Source: Liolophura sinensis (Eukaryota > Mollusca > Polyplacophora > Chitonida > Chitonidae). From it: DNA of 64,000 bases. Numbering within the stretch: the stretch's first letter is position 1; each line of letters begins with the position of its first letter. The position numbers and the translations under genes are program-made. The stretch spans positions 7,507,501-7,571,500 of the forward strand of contig NC_088303.1 in NCBI RefSeq assembly GCF_032854445.1. Reading direction: 5' to 3'. The notes below the pieces were generated by a model that saw only the letters and a list, made by a program, of their open reading frames with translations, was not told the DNA's origin and made no database searches. Below, in pieces: positions 26,274 through 36,467 of this stretch.

Positions 26274-26545
26274 TTTCCTTGGGATTTTTACGTCGTATAA
26301 TTTATCGATTTATCAGTCATACGACGACGAGAAGTCATTAGATGTGTGTATATGCACCCTTTCGTTTTGTAGTAGGGCGAGTCCGTGCTGCGATATTGTC
26401 GGCGCAAGCGAAGTATGCTGCCGAAAACGGATGGCATGACCCCCCACTGAGTTACATCATACTGACACCCAGCAAAACAATCCTGTTTCCTTGTTCTAAC
26501 CTCTCATTACTGAGAGCCAAGCAAGTCAGCAATAAGTACCATATT
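26274..26545 (-). mobile_element. SINE family C copy (copy 1 of duplicated segment)
   Basis: On the - strand the body words are present (cf. 18,640-18,740) and the 3' end is 'gtcgtcgtatgactgataaa', with the microsatellite where the SINE tail would be. The compound microsatellite may have grown from that tail. The head is too diverged to show both promoter boxes. Confidence 0.6.
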
Positions 26546-26615
26546 TAAAGAGTAGTACGATCCAACATGAGTTTGATTGTAATCTCCCGACTTCGACACG
26601 ATGCTCCAAAATTAA

Positions 26616-26815
26616 NNNNNNNNNNNNNNNNNNNNNNNNNNNNNNNNNNNNNNNNNNNNNNNNNNNNNNNNNNNNNNNNNNNNNNNNNNNNNNNNNNNNN
26701 NNNNNNNNNNNNNNNNNNNNNNNNNNNNNNNNNNNNNNNNNNNNNNNNNNNNNNNNNNNNNNNNNNNNNNNNNNNNNNNNNNNNNNNNNNNNNNNNNNNN
26801 NNNNNNNNNNNNNNN
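26616..26815. other. Assembly gap, exactly 200 N
   Basis: A run of exactly 200 N. The round number suggests a gap of arbitrary recorded size. The sequences flanking it on both sides are the ends of the same duplicated segment. Confidence 0.99.
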
Positions 26816-27690
26816 ACCTGTTATCTCGGTGGCCTTAAGGTTTCTACGGATCCCCTTGTCGTCTAATCAGTAACAAAGTGAGCCCGTCTCTAATCGACGA
26901 GCCCGTCACATCAGTACTGCGGACTGGACAGCTGTGATAGATGTACCTTTAACCCAAACCTATACCCTTACTGCAGAGTATATTGAGTGTGGACTTATGT
27001 ACAATACCTTTACACAGTGGAAGGGAATAAGGCAAGAATTGTCGACGGAATACATAAAAAAATTAATTTGTGGCAAAGAATGATGGATGGATCTTTCTAC
27101 ATTATACAAAACTGATTTGAAATGTTTGAATTACAGCTCTGTCAGCTTGGGGAAATATTCTGAGAGCAATACGCTCTTCCCACTTTGTTTTCCATCCATT
27201 TATTTATTTGATTGGTCTTTAACGTCGCTCTCTAGGTCTTTCGTCACTTACCCAGCGGTGGTAAATTTTATGAGCGAAAAAAGTCAATGCTATTTTCTGT
27301 TCTACGTGTGTGTTTACTTCTATTGGTTGGCCAGTGGACAGTGGCCATATTAAAATATACTTGATTTGACACATATATCATGTTATACTATTTAACGGTG
27401 TTGATGTAATCAGGCGTCAACACGTCATTATTTGCAAGATGTGTTGGAGTTGTTTTTTGTTTGTCTTGCGTATCTCTAAGTGTCAGTGTGGTCATGATAG
27501 AAACAGATTTTTTGTGAAAAGCCATTAGTTTTAGAAAACAGTTTTCAGTGCTACACTTTATTTTACATAATTACATTACGGTGACATATAATCACATCCC
27601 GTAGAATAATTTTAAAATTTTAAATTTTAGATTCTAGCCCATCTTCTGCGTCTATATGTATTGGTGTATGGGGTGTGTGCATGTATATAC

Positions 27691-27764
27691 GTGTGTATGT
27701 ATGTATGTGTGTGTGTATGTATGTATGTATGTATGTATGTATGTATGTATGTATGTGTGTGTGT

Positions 27765-27840
<76 letters not shown>

Positions 27841-27854
27841 ATGTGTGGTGTGGG

Positions 27855-27888
<34 letters not shown>

Positions 27889-27899
27889 ATGTATGTATT
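27691..27899. repeat. (GTAT)n/(GT)n microsatellite, second copy
   Basis: Counterpart of 26,025-26,273 with a long pure GT tract. The open frames across it on both strands are artefacts. Confidence 0.97.
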
Positions 27900-28170
27900 T
27901 TTCCTTGGGATTTTACGTCGTATAATTTATCGATTTATCAGTCATACGACGACGAGAAGTCATTAGATGTGTGTACATGCACCCTTTCGTTTTGTAGTAG
28001 GGCGAGTCCATGCTGCGATATTGTCGGCACAAGCGAAGTATGCTGCCGAAAACGGATGGCATGACCCCCCACTGAGTTACATCATACTGACACCCAGCAA
28101 AACAATCCTGTTTCCTTGTTCTAACCTCTCATTACTGAGAGCCAAGCAAGTCAGCAACAAGTACCATATT
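27900..28170 (-). mobile_element. SINE family C copy (copy 2 of duplicated segment)
   Basis: Near-identical to 26,274-26,545, with the same reversed orientation and boundaries. Confidence 0.6.
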
Positions 28171-29570
28171 TAAAGAGTAGTACGATCCAACATGAGTTTG
28201 ATTGTAATCTCCCGACTTCGACACGATGCTCCAAAATTAAAGCACCAAAATGGTCAACAAAATCGGAAGATTTTAGATTGCTGGAAGATAACTGATTAGT
28301 GTGTATAAAAAACCTGATGTGACGTACGACAGGATTATACAGATGCTCTAAGTAAAGGTTCGAGAGTGGGAAATTACATCCTATGCTTGTTCATATATAT
28401 CTTTATTCCCTATTCTGATAAAGGCAGACGAAAACTGGTATATTGCCAGCTGATCATCGCATGCACCACCGACGGCATACCAGTGCGGTTGTAATACGTC
28501 CGACAGACTTCTCAAGGCCGGGTTAATAGGTCTTCATTAGAAGACGATTGACGATCAGTCCCGCTCGTATATCTCTCTTGGATAATAGATGATAAATCTT
28601 TTGGCCTGCATTTGGGACACATTGTGTACTATATGGACCGTTAGCCTAAGCCGTCCCTTCAACCGTTGGTTCGAGTTTGATGTCCATCACATCAGGGCAA
28701 ACAGACAGCCTTGTATTTCCATATCCAGTGCTGAGAGCTAGGTAATGGACCCTCTCTCGTCAGAAGGAAATGTAAATCCGCGAGATCAAATAGGTCGGTG
28801 TTAAAGTTCATGTCCCTGTGTGACCAGAGTTTGGATTAACCACAAGCTGTTTACTTCTAAACAAATTAGAGGGAATAGTTGGGAAATGAACTGTGGCGTT
28901 TGTCCCAAATCAATCAGTGTACCGCCATCACAAATACGCCTAATGCCAAGAGCTATACCCCCACTGAAATGACAGAAATACTCGACAAATAAAATTCATG
29001 CAATTGAGACTATCGCATTGGAGTCTTTCGTTGCGGTTTAATCTTCGCAAATTGTATTCAGTGAACGTTCCTTTGCTTTAAGGATAAAGTCCATGTTGTC
29101 CCTCAACCTTTGACAAGGAACTGCTTCTTCCTAGCATTTAGTGCCGGAAATGTCCTGGGATAGTGCCTATCTTAAAATGCAGTCCGTAAGTGTATTTAGA
29201 CCGAAGCAACCCCACAACCGAGGGACAAAAGGCTGTTTCAACGTTTTACAAGGTCTGTCTAGACTTTGTCGACGTCAGACGAAAAAGTAGGACTATGAAA
29301 GTCAATATGTTTTATTTTACTCGGTTTATCCAGGTCGGTTTCAAAACCAGAAAATAATATACATAAGGCGTGGATAAAAACATCGACGTAGTGGAATGTT
29401 TAAATGCATTGTTCCTGACCAGTCTATCAGTTAGGCACCCGTTGTAGAATTATATATAGGTTTAATAGATTCAAGCAAATTCGAAATAGATGATTTGTTG
29501 ATCCGCACAAATTTATCATTCCAGTGCCGATGGGGCTGTCCTGTAGAGATAAATGGGGGCAGTGCCCAGC

Positions 29571-29802
29571 TTTCTCCTGATCGCCACACTAATATCGTCA
29601 CAGAATTAGATTGTTGGCAGAGACTCCACGAGAAGTTACTGAAGTGGATTACAGTGAGCTTCATAGGAAATATTTTTAATGAATTATGTGACTGGAACAT
29701 TATTGAAAGAGTCAAGACAGATTGTGTGCACACACTGATGCTTGAGAGCGTCGCCAAAAGAAGATTACGAGTGATCTGTGATCTGATCTCAGAGAAGTGA
29801 TA
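29571..29802 (+). pseudogene. Coding fragment of unknown family (block C copy)
   Basis: One frame (open from 29,495) runs to a stop at 29,798-29,800. It contains LDCWQR, NELCDWNII, DCVHTLMLESVAKRR and CDLISEK in the same order as the broken block A copy at 9,438-9,660. No start context, splice sites or recognised domain is seen. Codon agreement between copies that differ widely at DNA level suggests former coding function. I cannot name the family and cannot exclude that a similar intact gene exists elsewhere. Confidence 0.4.
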
Positions 29803-30075
29803 TTAGGTTTTTCCCCATCTACTGATACTTCAGATACATCCTCAGAACACCACGTCCGTTCGGTACAGGCCGTGACCATCTGACCTGTGTTACCTGTTTA
29901 GAAATGACCTGTGAAATTTGACCAATGAAAGCGCCTGATCTTACACCATTGCATAAAGTGTGCCATTCACTGCGAAGCCCTGTCGTGTTCTTAGAAAGTG
30001 TGGCCCAAGCCGGTTGTCATGCGTGGTCCCATTTTATGTCAGTTCAAAGACCGAAAAATGTTTGACCAAAAGGGA

Positions 30076-31154
30076 AAGTGGGATTTCCTTCGGGCACAAC
30101 GGTTTCCTCTACCCTTCAAAAAAAGTACTTCGTACATGGGTGAAAAAACTATTTCCGAATCACACAATTTGTGTGGATGTGCATTTCCACCACAGTGTAC
30201 GTTTCGTACACAGTATTTTAGACAGTATAAAACTCTCTAGTTCTCCTTTAACAGAATGCAATTTGGGGAACTGCAATAAGGACTCAGAGAAATTGCCAAC
30301 TGAAAATTGTCAGTCTCTTTTAGGCGAAAGATGCAAATCATATGGCCTAAAGCTTTGTCGATGTTACGAATTGCATTATGTATGTGAACTCTGCTTTAAG
30401 GGACTACTCTAATAGGCAAGCATGATTAAGCCTAACATTGCCACTTTATTGCGGTCATCTCTGTCCAAGTGACCCACGGTCATCTTTGTAATTAACAATG
30501 ACTAAAAGACTGCATTTCCCGGTGGATTAACTTTTTCATATCATGAGACTGGGTAAGAAAGTGACTGGGTCATGTCATGCATCTGCCATCTCTACCGTGA
30601 CCCGTCCACGCACCGGTCTTCGAGTAGGCAAATGGCAGACAGTTCCCTCTTTGTGTCATCAGACCGGAGGTAATCCGATCGATTCGAGTCTAATTAAAGC
30701 CTAATTAAACCAAGATCCCTGTCTAGTGTCTACTTATCAGCTCGAATCACTATCAATTCTCACTTGCGGTCCTGGAGAGAGATTAATTCACGACCTTTCA
30801 GGAATCAAGCTTTGTAACCAAGGAAGTGAGTATAAAAGTGTGATTAGATGGCAGTGAAGATTTGTTGAAGGTGTACATAACAACGACGGAAACAAATGTA
30901 CCCAGCGACGCCCTCTGACATTTAACTATCATGAATACATGTAAATAACATGTGGATGAAACCAGAGACAATTCTTTCGAACATAGATGCGTATATGTCA
31001 GTAGAGTTACAAGTAACATAACAGTGTTAAAACAGCTCATACAGTTGTCATACCCGAGGGATACCTTTATTCTCTGCGCCCGACATGGTACTATGGTCAC
31101 TCTGTGACGAGAAGCTAATCCAGTCACCTGTCCACCTTTCCATGCAAAGTTTAC
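30076..31154. other. Noncoding stretch, nothing firmly recognised
   Basis: The 150-codon open frame at 29,960-30,412 (+) starts inside the repeat arm and ends here. It is Cys-rich near its end (RCKSYGLKLCRCYELHYVC) but matches no family I know and is not conserved in the left arm. A 109-codon open frame on the - strand (30,798-31,127) is likewise unrecognised. Confidence 0.4.
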
Positions 31155-31357
31155 TGTGTCACTTGTGTGACGAGGACGCTATTTGTGTCACCTGTCTGAT
31201 AGGAAAACTAACTGTTTCACCTGTGTGATGAGAAAGTTAACTGTGTCACATGTGTGACTGGAAAGCTAACTTTTTCACCTGTGTGACGAGAAAGTTAACT
31301 GTTTTACCTTTGTGATGAGAATGTCAAATGTGTCACCTGTGTGACGGGAAAGTTGTC
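31155..31357 (+). repeat. 29-bp minisatellite, seven copies
   Basis: Seven consecutive 29-bp units of the type 'tgtgtcacctgtgtgacg' plus 'agaaagttaac' carry few substitutions and no indels. Each unit contains a small inverted repeat (gtcac/gtgac), so each can form a mini-hairpin. The array directly abuts a SINE fragment on its right. Confidence 0.95.
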
Positions 31358-31490
31358 ATCAACCTGCGTATGGTCGTGAGTTACCCTCGGGCTATGTCCG
31401 GTTTCCTCCCATCATAAAATTGGCCGCCGTCGGATGAGTGAAATATTCTTGAGTAGGGTTAAAACACCAATCAAGTAAATAAATAGAGTC
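31358..31490 (+). mobile_element. SINE family A, 3' half
   Basis: 'caacctgcgtatggtcgtg', 'ggccgccgtcggatgagtg', 'aaatattcttgagtaggg', then 'aaaacaccaatcaagtaaat' and an aaataaata tail. The tRNA-like head is absent. No convincing target-site duplication was found. Confidence 0.85.
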
Positions 31491-32584
31491 CAAGTGTTCA
31501 AGCGATCAACCATGTTCCGGAACTTGTTTCACATCGTGTTGGTAAGTATGAGCGATAGTACACGGTTACTGGCGTATATTGGCTGTATTAACCTACTATT
31601 CTATTTAATTAGCTAACTTTAAGTTGAGCCAGAATTATACTCATCTGCTTTTATTAGTAGTGCAAACAGCGTTTTAGAATCATCCGTGTTTGGGGTCATC
31701 TATACTACTTGTTCTCATGCAGGGACGAAACACGAGGTTATGGAAATGATTTTCGTTGTAACATAAGCATAAATTGCGCTGATACGAAGTCATTCTGAAT
31801 CAAACGCACCCTCGACATAACTGAATACCTGATACATGTTTTTGAACATACCTGCAGGATCTCTATCACAACTATGAGTTTAAAATGTTTGGCTCTGTAT
31901 ATATAGCTTCATTTATCACTTCTGGCATGCTGTTGTGTGTAATACGCAATGTAAACCAGGCCTGGAATACTTACATGCGTGCATAGCACTGTGCTGATGT
32001 TAACAGTTATAGGCATACTCCTTTTATAAACAAACACATCTGGGCTACAGCTGTGCTCTTTACAACACGTTACAGAGAGTAAAAGTTGAGATAATCTATC
32101 TTCTTCGAAACATCCATTACCTTAAAAAATACATTTACGAGCAGATTGTATTAAGCTAACGGGCCACACAGAACACGCCCTCATAAACTGAGCTGGTCTA
32201 AAATGAGCATCCAGAAATATAAAAATTTATTCTTATTTTCATATTTAATTTTTATCTCTGCCCCTCTCGTTGAAAGCCAGTCACACTCATTACACGTTGT
32301 ACAGCAAAAGGCTTTTAAATCGTATATATGTGTTCATGCATGGTAGTCTTTAGCTGATACAAACAGCTCTAAGTGTCTGCCTGTCTGTCAGCCTGTTGAT
32401 CAAGCTTTTGACAAGGCCATTACGAAGCCTTTGCTATACATGTACGTAAAGCTAGCCAATCAAACGCCAGGATTAGATCGTCCGCCACGCCGTTCGTCAA
32501 CTTGTTGTACACATTGCCTCAAAGGTCATGAAAATATGGTGAAAACACGCTCGTGTTTAGAATCTCCTAACTAGCTGCCAGTGC
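31491..32584. other. Noncoding stretch, nothing recognised
   Basis: No open frame of note on either strand and no repeat recognised. Confidence 0.45.
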
Positions 32585-32738
32585 GGCGCAGTGACCCAGG
32601 AGCCTCTTAATAATGATGCCGCTGTGAGTTCGTCAACTTACTCTCCAGTCGTCTTTCAGCAACCTGCGGATCGTCGTGCGTATAAGTGAAATATTATTGA
32701 CCATGGCGTAAAACATCGATCAAATAAATAAATCAATA
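32585..32738 (+). mobile_element. SINE family A with internal deletion
   Basis: Recognisable words are 'cagtgacccaggagcctctt', 'gccgctgtgagttcgtcaa' (B-box region), 'cagcaacctgcggatcgtcg' and 'gtataagtgaaatatt', then a tail ending 'aaataaataaatca'. The part between the B box and the body is shortened. Confidence 0.8.
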
Positions 32739-34416
32739 CAACCTGCTAACCTAAGGCCGCAGTCTGACCCCGAAAGCTGAACTTGTTAAGAGAGGATGGA
32801 CTGTGGTGATCGAGAGTGACGCTTTGCACAGTAAAGCTAGTCAGCTCGGTAACATATAAGTCATTTAAGGTGAACATGGTGTTAATCGTAAATGTTGATC
32901 AGATATACGGTGCTGAGGAAAAAAACGCTACTGCGTTGATTCAAGTGAAGTGGTTTTATAAACACTCAAGTAAAAGCGGAGAAACAGCGGTCAGCTGCCC
33001 GAGTAGATTGATAGATATATATGCATATAAAACCACTCCATCGATTGCTGGATGAGGGGAGATAACTCTGAAAAATACGACTATACGTGCTAGTGTAGTC
33101 AGCTGATACCTTCAGTTAGAAGCTACAAGTACAAACTTAGATTACCTATTGTAGTTTGAAGTTAGAAGTTAAAAATTAAACTTAACTTACAAGAGATCTG
33201 TTGAGCATCCAAAATACGTAAAGAAATTTAACGCAGGTATGGTCCAGAATGGCCTATCAGGCTAGTCTGTTAACTGTTAGTAATCATTATCATAAATAGA
33301 AATTAATCACAACCTGCTTAGTTTTATATGGGATAACACGACGGACAAAGTTAAGGACAATTAAGACAAATCATTTGTCAGCAGGAAGTTCCATTGTGAT
33401 AGGTTTAAGAACCATTAATATGATTTTAAAGCTAATTTTTAGTTTACAAAAAGCATTGACAGAGGTTTGATGGTGACCAAAGTGTTTCACCAGATTTAAT
33501 CTTTGGGATTCCTTCTCTATTGTAACTTTGCCCGTTGCTTGATTATTGGAAGGACATTAATAGTAATAAAGACATACTGAACTAGCTATTCAATTTTTGG
33601 AAAGATAAAAATAGCTATTTTTTTATACCTGGATGTTGTGAACAAAGAAGGCAAAATGTTATTCTTAAGAGACACACGATTTAAACACAAAATCTATTGT
33701 TGAAAGAATGCCATTTGATTTAACGTTAAAATTCTATCACAGGGAACGTTACCCATGAATGATCCAAGCCTGTACACAAAAAACCTCTGTGTGACTGTCT
33801 GTCAATTAGACGGTCCGTCGGTCCTATCTTTTACTTACCAGCTTTTTAACATGGGTCAGTATTAAGTGCACGACGAAATAGACTTGCAGTCTTTCAATCA
33901 TTTCAGTTAAGGATTCGTCACAATTTTAAACTTCACATTTTATTACACTATTTGACAACACTGTTGTTAAAGAGTAACGTCAAACTTCTCTAAAGGGTTG
34001 TTCCAAATGCATACACTGACAGGGGGGATAGGTTAGTACGCACATGTCGTTTGACTGTATCAATACAGACCTCTCGTAGCCTAAAAATGGAACCCCCACA
34101 ATGTAGGCCATGTGAAATTTGAGGCGAAATCATTTACGATAATCAACGTGGACAGGCCTCTTGGCAACTATGAAGTGTACACGGTGAAAAGTGATTCCAA
34201 CTTCGACAGTTAGGTAAGCTTCCAGGTCTTATTTTCCAGCAATTTGCTCGTTTAACATACTCCGTAAATAACAATGACAAGAAGTATGGTTTTGTCAGTA
34301 AACAACAGTTTTATTCACCACAAAAATTACAGATTCATGTTTATAAAAATTAATAAAATAACGAAGATAAGACAATTAAAATTCAACGTGAAACAAATGA
34401 ATTAGAATGTTATATT
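32739..34416. other. Noncoding stretch, nothing recognised
   Basis: AT-rich with only short open frames and no recognised repeat or family. Confidence 0.45.
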
Positions 34417-34720
34417 CTGAGTTAACAAACGTAATAATTTTTCTACAGATATCAACTAGAACTAAACTTTTCTGAGTTAACAAACGTAATAATTTTTCTA
34501 CAGATATCAACTAGAACTAAACTTTTCTCAGATATCAACTAGAACTAAACTTTTCTGAGTTAACAAACGTAATAATTTTTCTACAGATATCAACTAGAAC
34601 TAAACTTTTCTGAGTTAACAAACGTAATAATTTTTCTACAGATATCAACTAGAACTAAACTTTTCTGAGTTAACAAACGTAATAATTTTTCTACAGATAT
34701 CAACTAAAACTAAACTTTTT
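34417..34720 (+). repeat. 55-bp tandem repeat, five full copies and one partial
   Basis: Units start at 34,417, 34,472, 34,555, 34,610 and 34,665, with a 28-bp partial unit at 34,527-34,554. Copies are almost identical, so the expansion is recent. Each unit holds 'ctgagttaac', then a T-rich tract ending 'tttttctacag', which has the form of a branch site, pyrimidine tract and 3' splice site. The array ends about 60 bases before the first ATG of the recombinase pseudogene. Confidence 0.97.
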
Positions 34721-34778
34721 GACTATGGCGATGGCGACCTTTTGCTGGCGTGTGACATGAATTTGGAGTTGGAAAAAA

Positions 34779-36467
34779 ATGGCTACAACAGCGGAGATGT
34801 TTGCCAAAGCGGACGATAAAATTCTAGATGACACAGAACTTCAAAGAAATGAGAAAAACAACAGAATGTGGTGTGTGTGTTTTCAAAGGTATTCTCCCAT
34901 TTAAGTTTATTGTAATAAAATTACTCAACACAATGCATGAAAGTTTGTCAGATAAAATCACTGCTGGGAGATTGTTTAGTCTGAATGAACTAATGAATTA
35001 CAAGGCCAACCATTTTAGAAAAGATTACGATGTTAGGGATGATGTAAAGTAGAAACAATTGATAAAACATAAACACGTGTCTTTCACAAAGGATTATTCA
35101 CAGAGAGTTATTCTAGATAACTAAACTACGCCTAACTAGAAATTGTGCCTTACCTTTGAATCTGCTACGTTGCAGTTTGACTTATGGTAAGTAGATTGTC
35201 CGCTGAATTTGAAGGGTTTCCTCCAGATGAGCTGAATGGCATACTTTGACGGTTTTATGCTGAAGCTTATACAAGGAGTGAGTGAGTGAGTGAGTGAGTG
35301 CTTGGGGTTTGACGTCGTACTCAGCAAATTTTCAGTCATATGACGACGAAGGGATCCTTAGGGTATATAACGGTATATAACAGTATATTTCCACTGTTCT
35401 TTATTTAGTGCTGCTAAATTGAGACGACTTACCGAGGCAAGTAAGGCGCACCGCCCAATTCATTATGCTGATACGGGTCAACCAGTCGTGCACTATCTCC
35501 TTTCATGCTGAACGCCAAGCGAGGAAGTTACAACGTCCTCTAAAGTTTTCGGTGTGACTCGACCCAGGATTGATCCTGGATCTACAGCTCCCTACTTATA
35601 CAAGGAAGGGAGAGGTGTACTCCACACAGCATACCAGCCGTTCTTAATAGGCACCTGACAACTCCTTCGCATAATTAGACAAGTGAATCTTTCCCATGAC
35701 CGTGAATTTATGCCCAGTAATCATGCCTTTTTCGGTGTCATCAAAGATCAAAAACGCAATGGTAAAGATGTCACCAAGCACAAAGAGCTCATATCGGCTG
35801 GCAATTTAGCTGCATCATATAGAAGTGACATTAGCCACCGTAAAAGCCACAGTCTTCTTCGTGAAGTTTGGTTCGATGTAGAATACCATTTCGACCATAG
35901 GAGTAGAGAGGGTCTACGCGAGTTGCGTCCAGATTCTTTCGTATTTGAAAGAGATGACAGTAAACTTGAATTTGTTAGGATGGCTTACAACGAGGCGGAC
36001 CAAACTCATCATGGTGTAGACAGTCGCGAACGTGAAAAAACGTCGGCAAGTGCGCGATTCAAGATGACGAGTGCCCTGTCAAAAGCCTTCCTCCATATCT
36101 CGCCAAACGTAATCCGAATGATAACAGTTTCTTCCCACGGCAACTCAAAACTCATAGCTCCTATGCCGATGTTTGGTATTGTAACATGCCGCTTGTTGCG
36201 CGTACATTAGGTGACATGATGTCCGAAATTTCGAGTCTTGCCGGCCTGAGCAGAAGATATACAAACCACTGTCTCAGCGCTTCATCTGCAACCGCCCTGA
36301 GACACGCAGGGATGGGGATTCAGGGGATAATGTCGGTTATAGGGCATCGTAACGAAGCCATTGTGCGAAGTTACGTTTCTCAGCCTTCAGTACAACAACG
36401 CCCCACATTTAGTTTAATTCAGCACCAAGCCGTTTTGGGTGTGGAGGTGTCAAAACAAATTGTTTAG
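34779..36467 (+). pseudogene. Broken tyrosine recombinase (Crypton/DUF3504, QRICH1/ZMYM-like)
   Basis: A short 5' exon-like frame at 34,779-34,904 starts MATTAEMFAKADDKILDDTE and contains a possible donor 'caaag|gtattc' at 34,889. After an unclear intron, 35,190-35,277 reads FEGFPPDELNGIL, then a stop and RFYAEAYT. A SINE interrupts at 35,278. The main part runs from about 35,659: VNLSHDREFMPSNHAFFGVI, then GREGLRELRPDSFVFERDD. A frameshift near 36,060 moves it to another frame, which reads DDECPVKSL, MPLVARTLGDMMSEISSLAG and GHRNEAIVRSYV to the stop at 36,465. These are hallmarks of the C-terminal catalytic-like domain of Crypton-type tyrosine recombinases and their domesticated relatives. 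The Arg before EGLREL region, the GH histidine and the final Tyr are present, but the HxxR arginine is Ser (YTNHCLSASSATAL). Together with the stops, frameshift and insertion this makes the copy inactive. The intact relative is probably multicopy in this genome. Confidence 0.85.
35278..35594 (-). mobile_element. SINE family D inserted in the recombinase, with 12-bp TSD
   Basis: Flanked by perfect 12-bp direct repeats 'cttatacaagga' at 35,266-35,277 and 35,595-35,606. The tail on the left is (gtga)n followed by 'gcttggggtttgacgtcgta'. The body has 'gatacgggtcaaccagtcg', and the tRNA-like head with its B box ('gacccaggattgatcctgg' reversed) is near the right end. If the SINE and one duplication are removed, the recombinase frame YAEAYT continues into RKGEVYST, so the gene fragment existed before the insertion. 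Confidence 0.92.

Larger units (their letters stand above)
25156..26615 (+). repeat. Copy 1 of a near-identical 1.45-kb segment ending at the gap
   Basis: From 'acctgttatctc' to 'ccaaaattaa' this segment repeats at 26,816-28,240 with only scattered substitutions, small indels and different microsatellite lengths. Copy 1 stops exactly where the run of N begins. See the findings for the assembly interpretation. Confidence 0.95.
26816..28240 (+). repeat. Copy 2 of the near-identical 1.45-kb segment starting at the gap
   Basis: Begins at the first base after the N run with the same bases as 25,156, and continues past the end of copy 1 into unique sequence at 28,241. Small differences include an extra 'tctttcg'-type insertion near 27,237 and single-base changes. 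Confidence 0.95.
24216..30075 (-). repeat. Block C: right arm of the large inverted repeat
   Basis: Reverse-complement homologue of 16,290-20,460; segment pairs are listed for the left arm. It is longer than the left arm because of the 200-N gap, the repeated 1.45-kb segment around it, and expanded GTAT/GT microsatellites. It carries a better preserved copy of the unknown coding fragment (29,571-29,799). Confidence 0.8.

Noticed and set aside
25991-26439. Open frames of Met-Tyr-Val-Cys repeats
   Set aside because: Products of GTAT/GT microsatellites in three frames; the same at 27,627-28,064.
29960-30412. 150-codon open frame on the + strand
   Set aside because: No family resemblance; it starts inside the repeat arm, is not conserved in the other arm, and no splice or promoter context was seen.
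36186-36467. Separate small gene after the 35,683-36,210 frame
   Set aside because: Both frames are parts of the same recombinase domain joined by one frameshift near 36,060.
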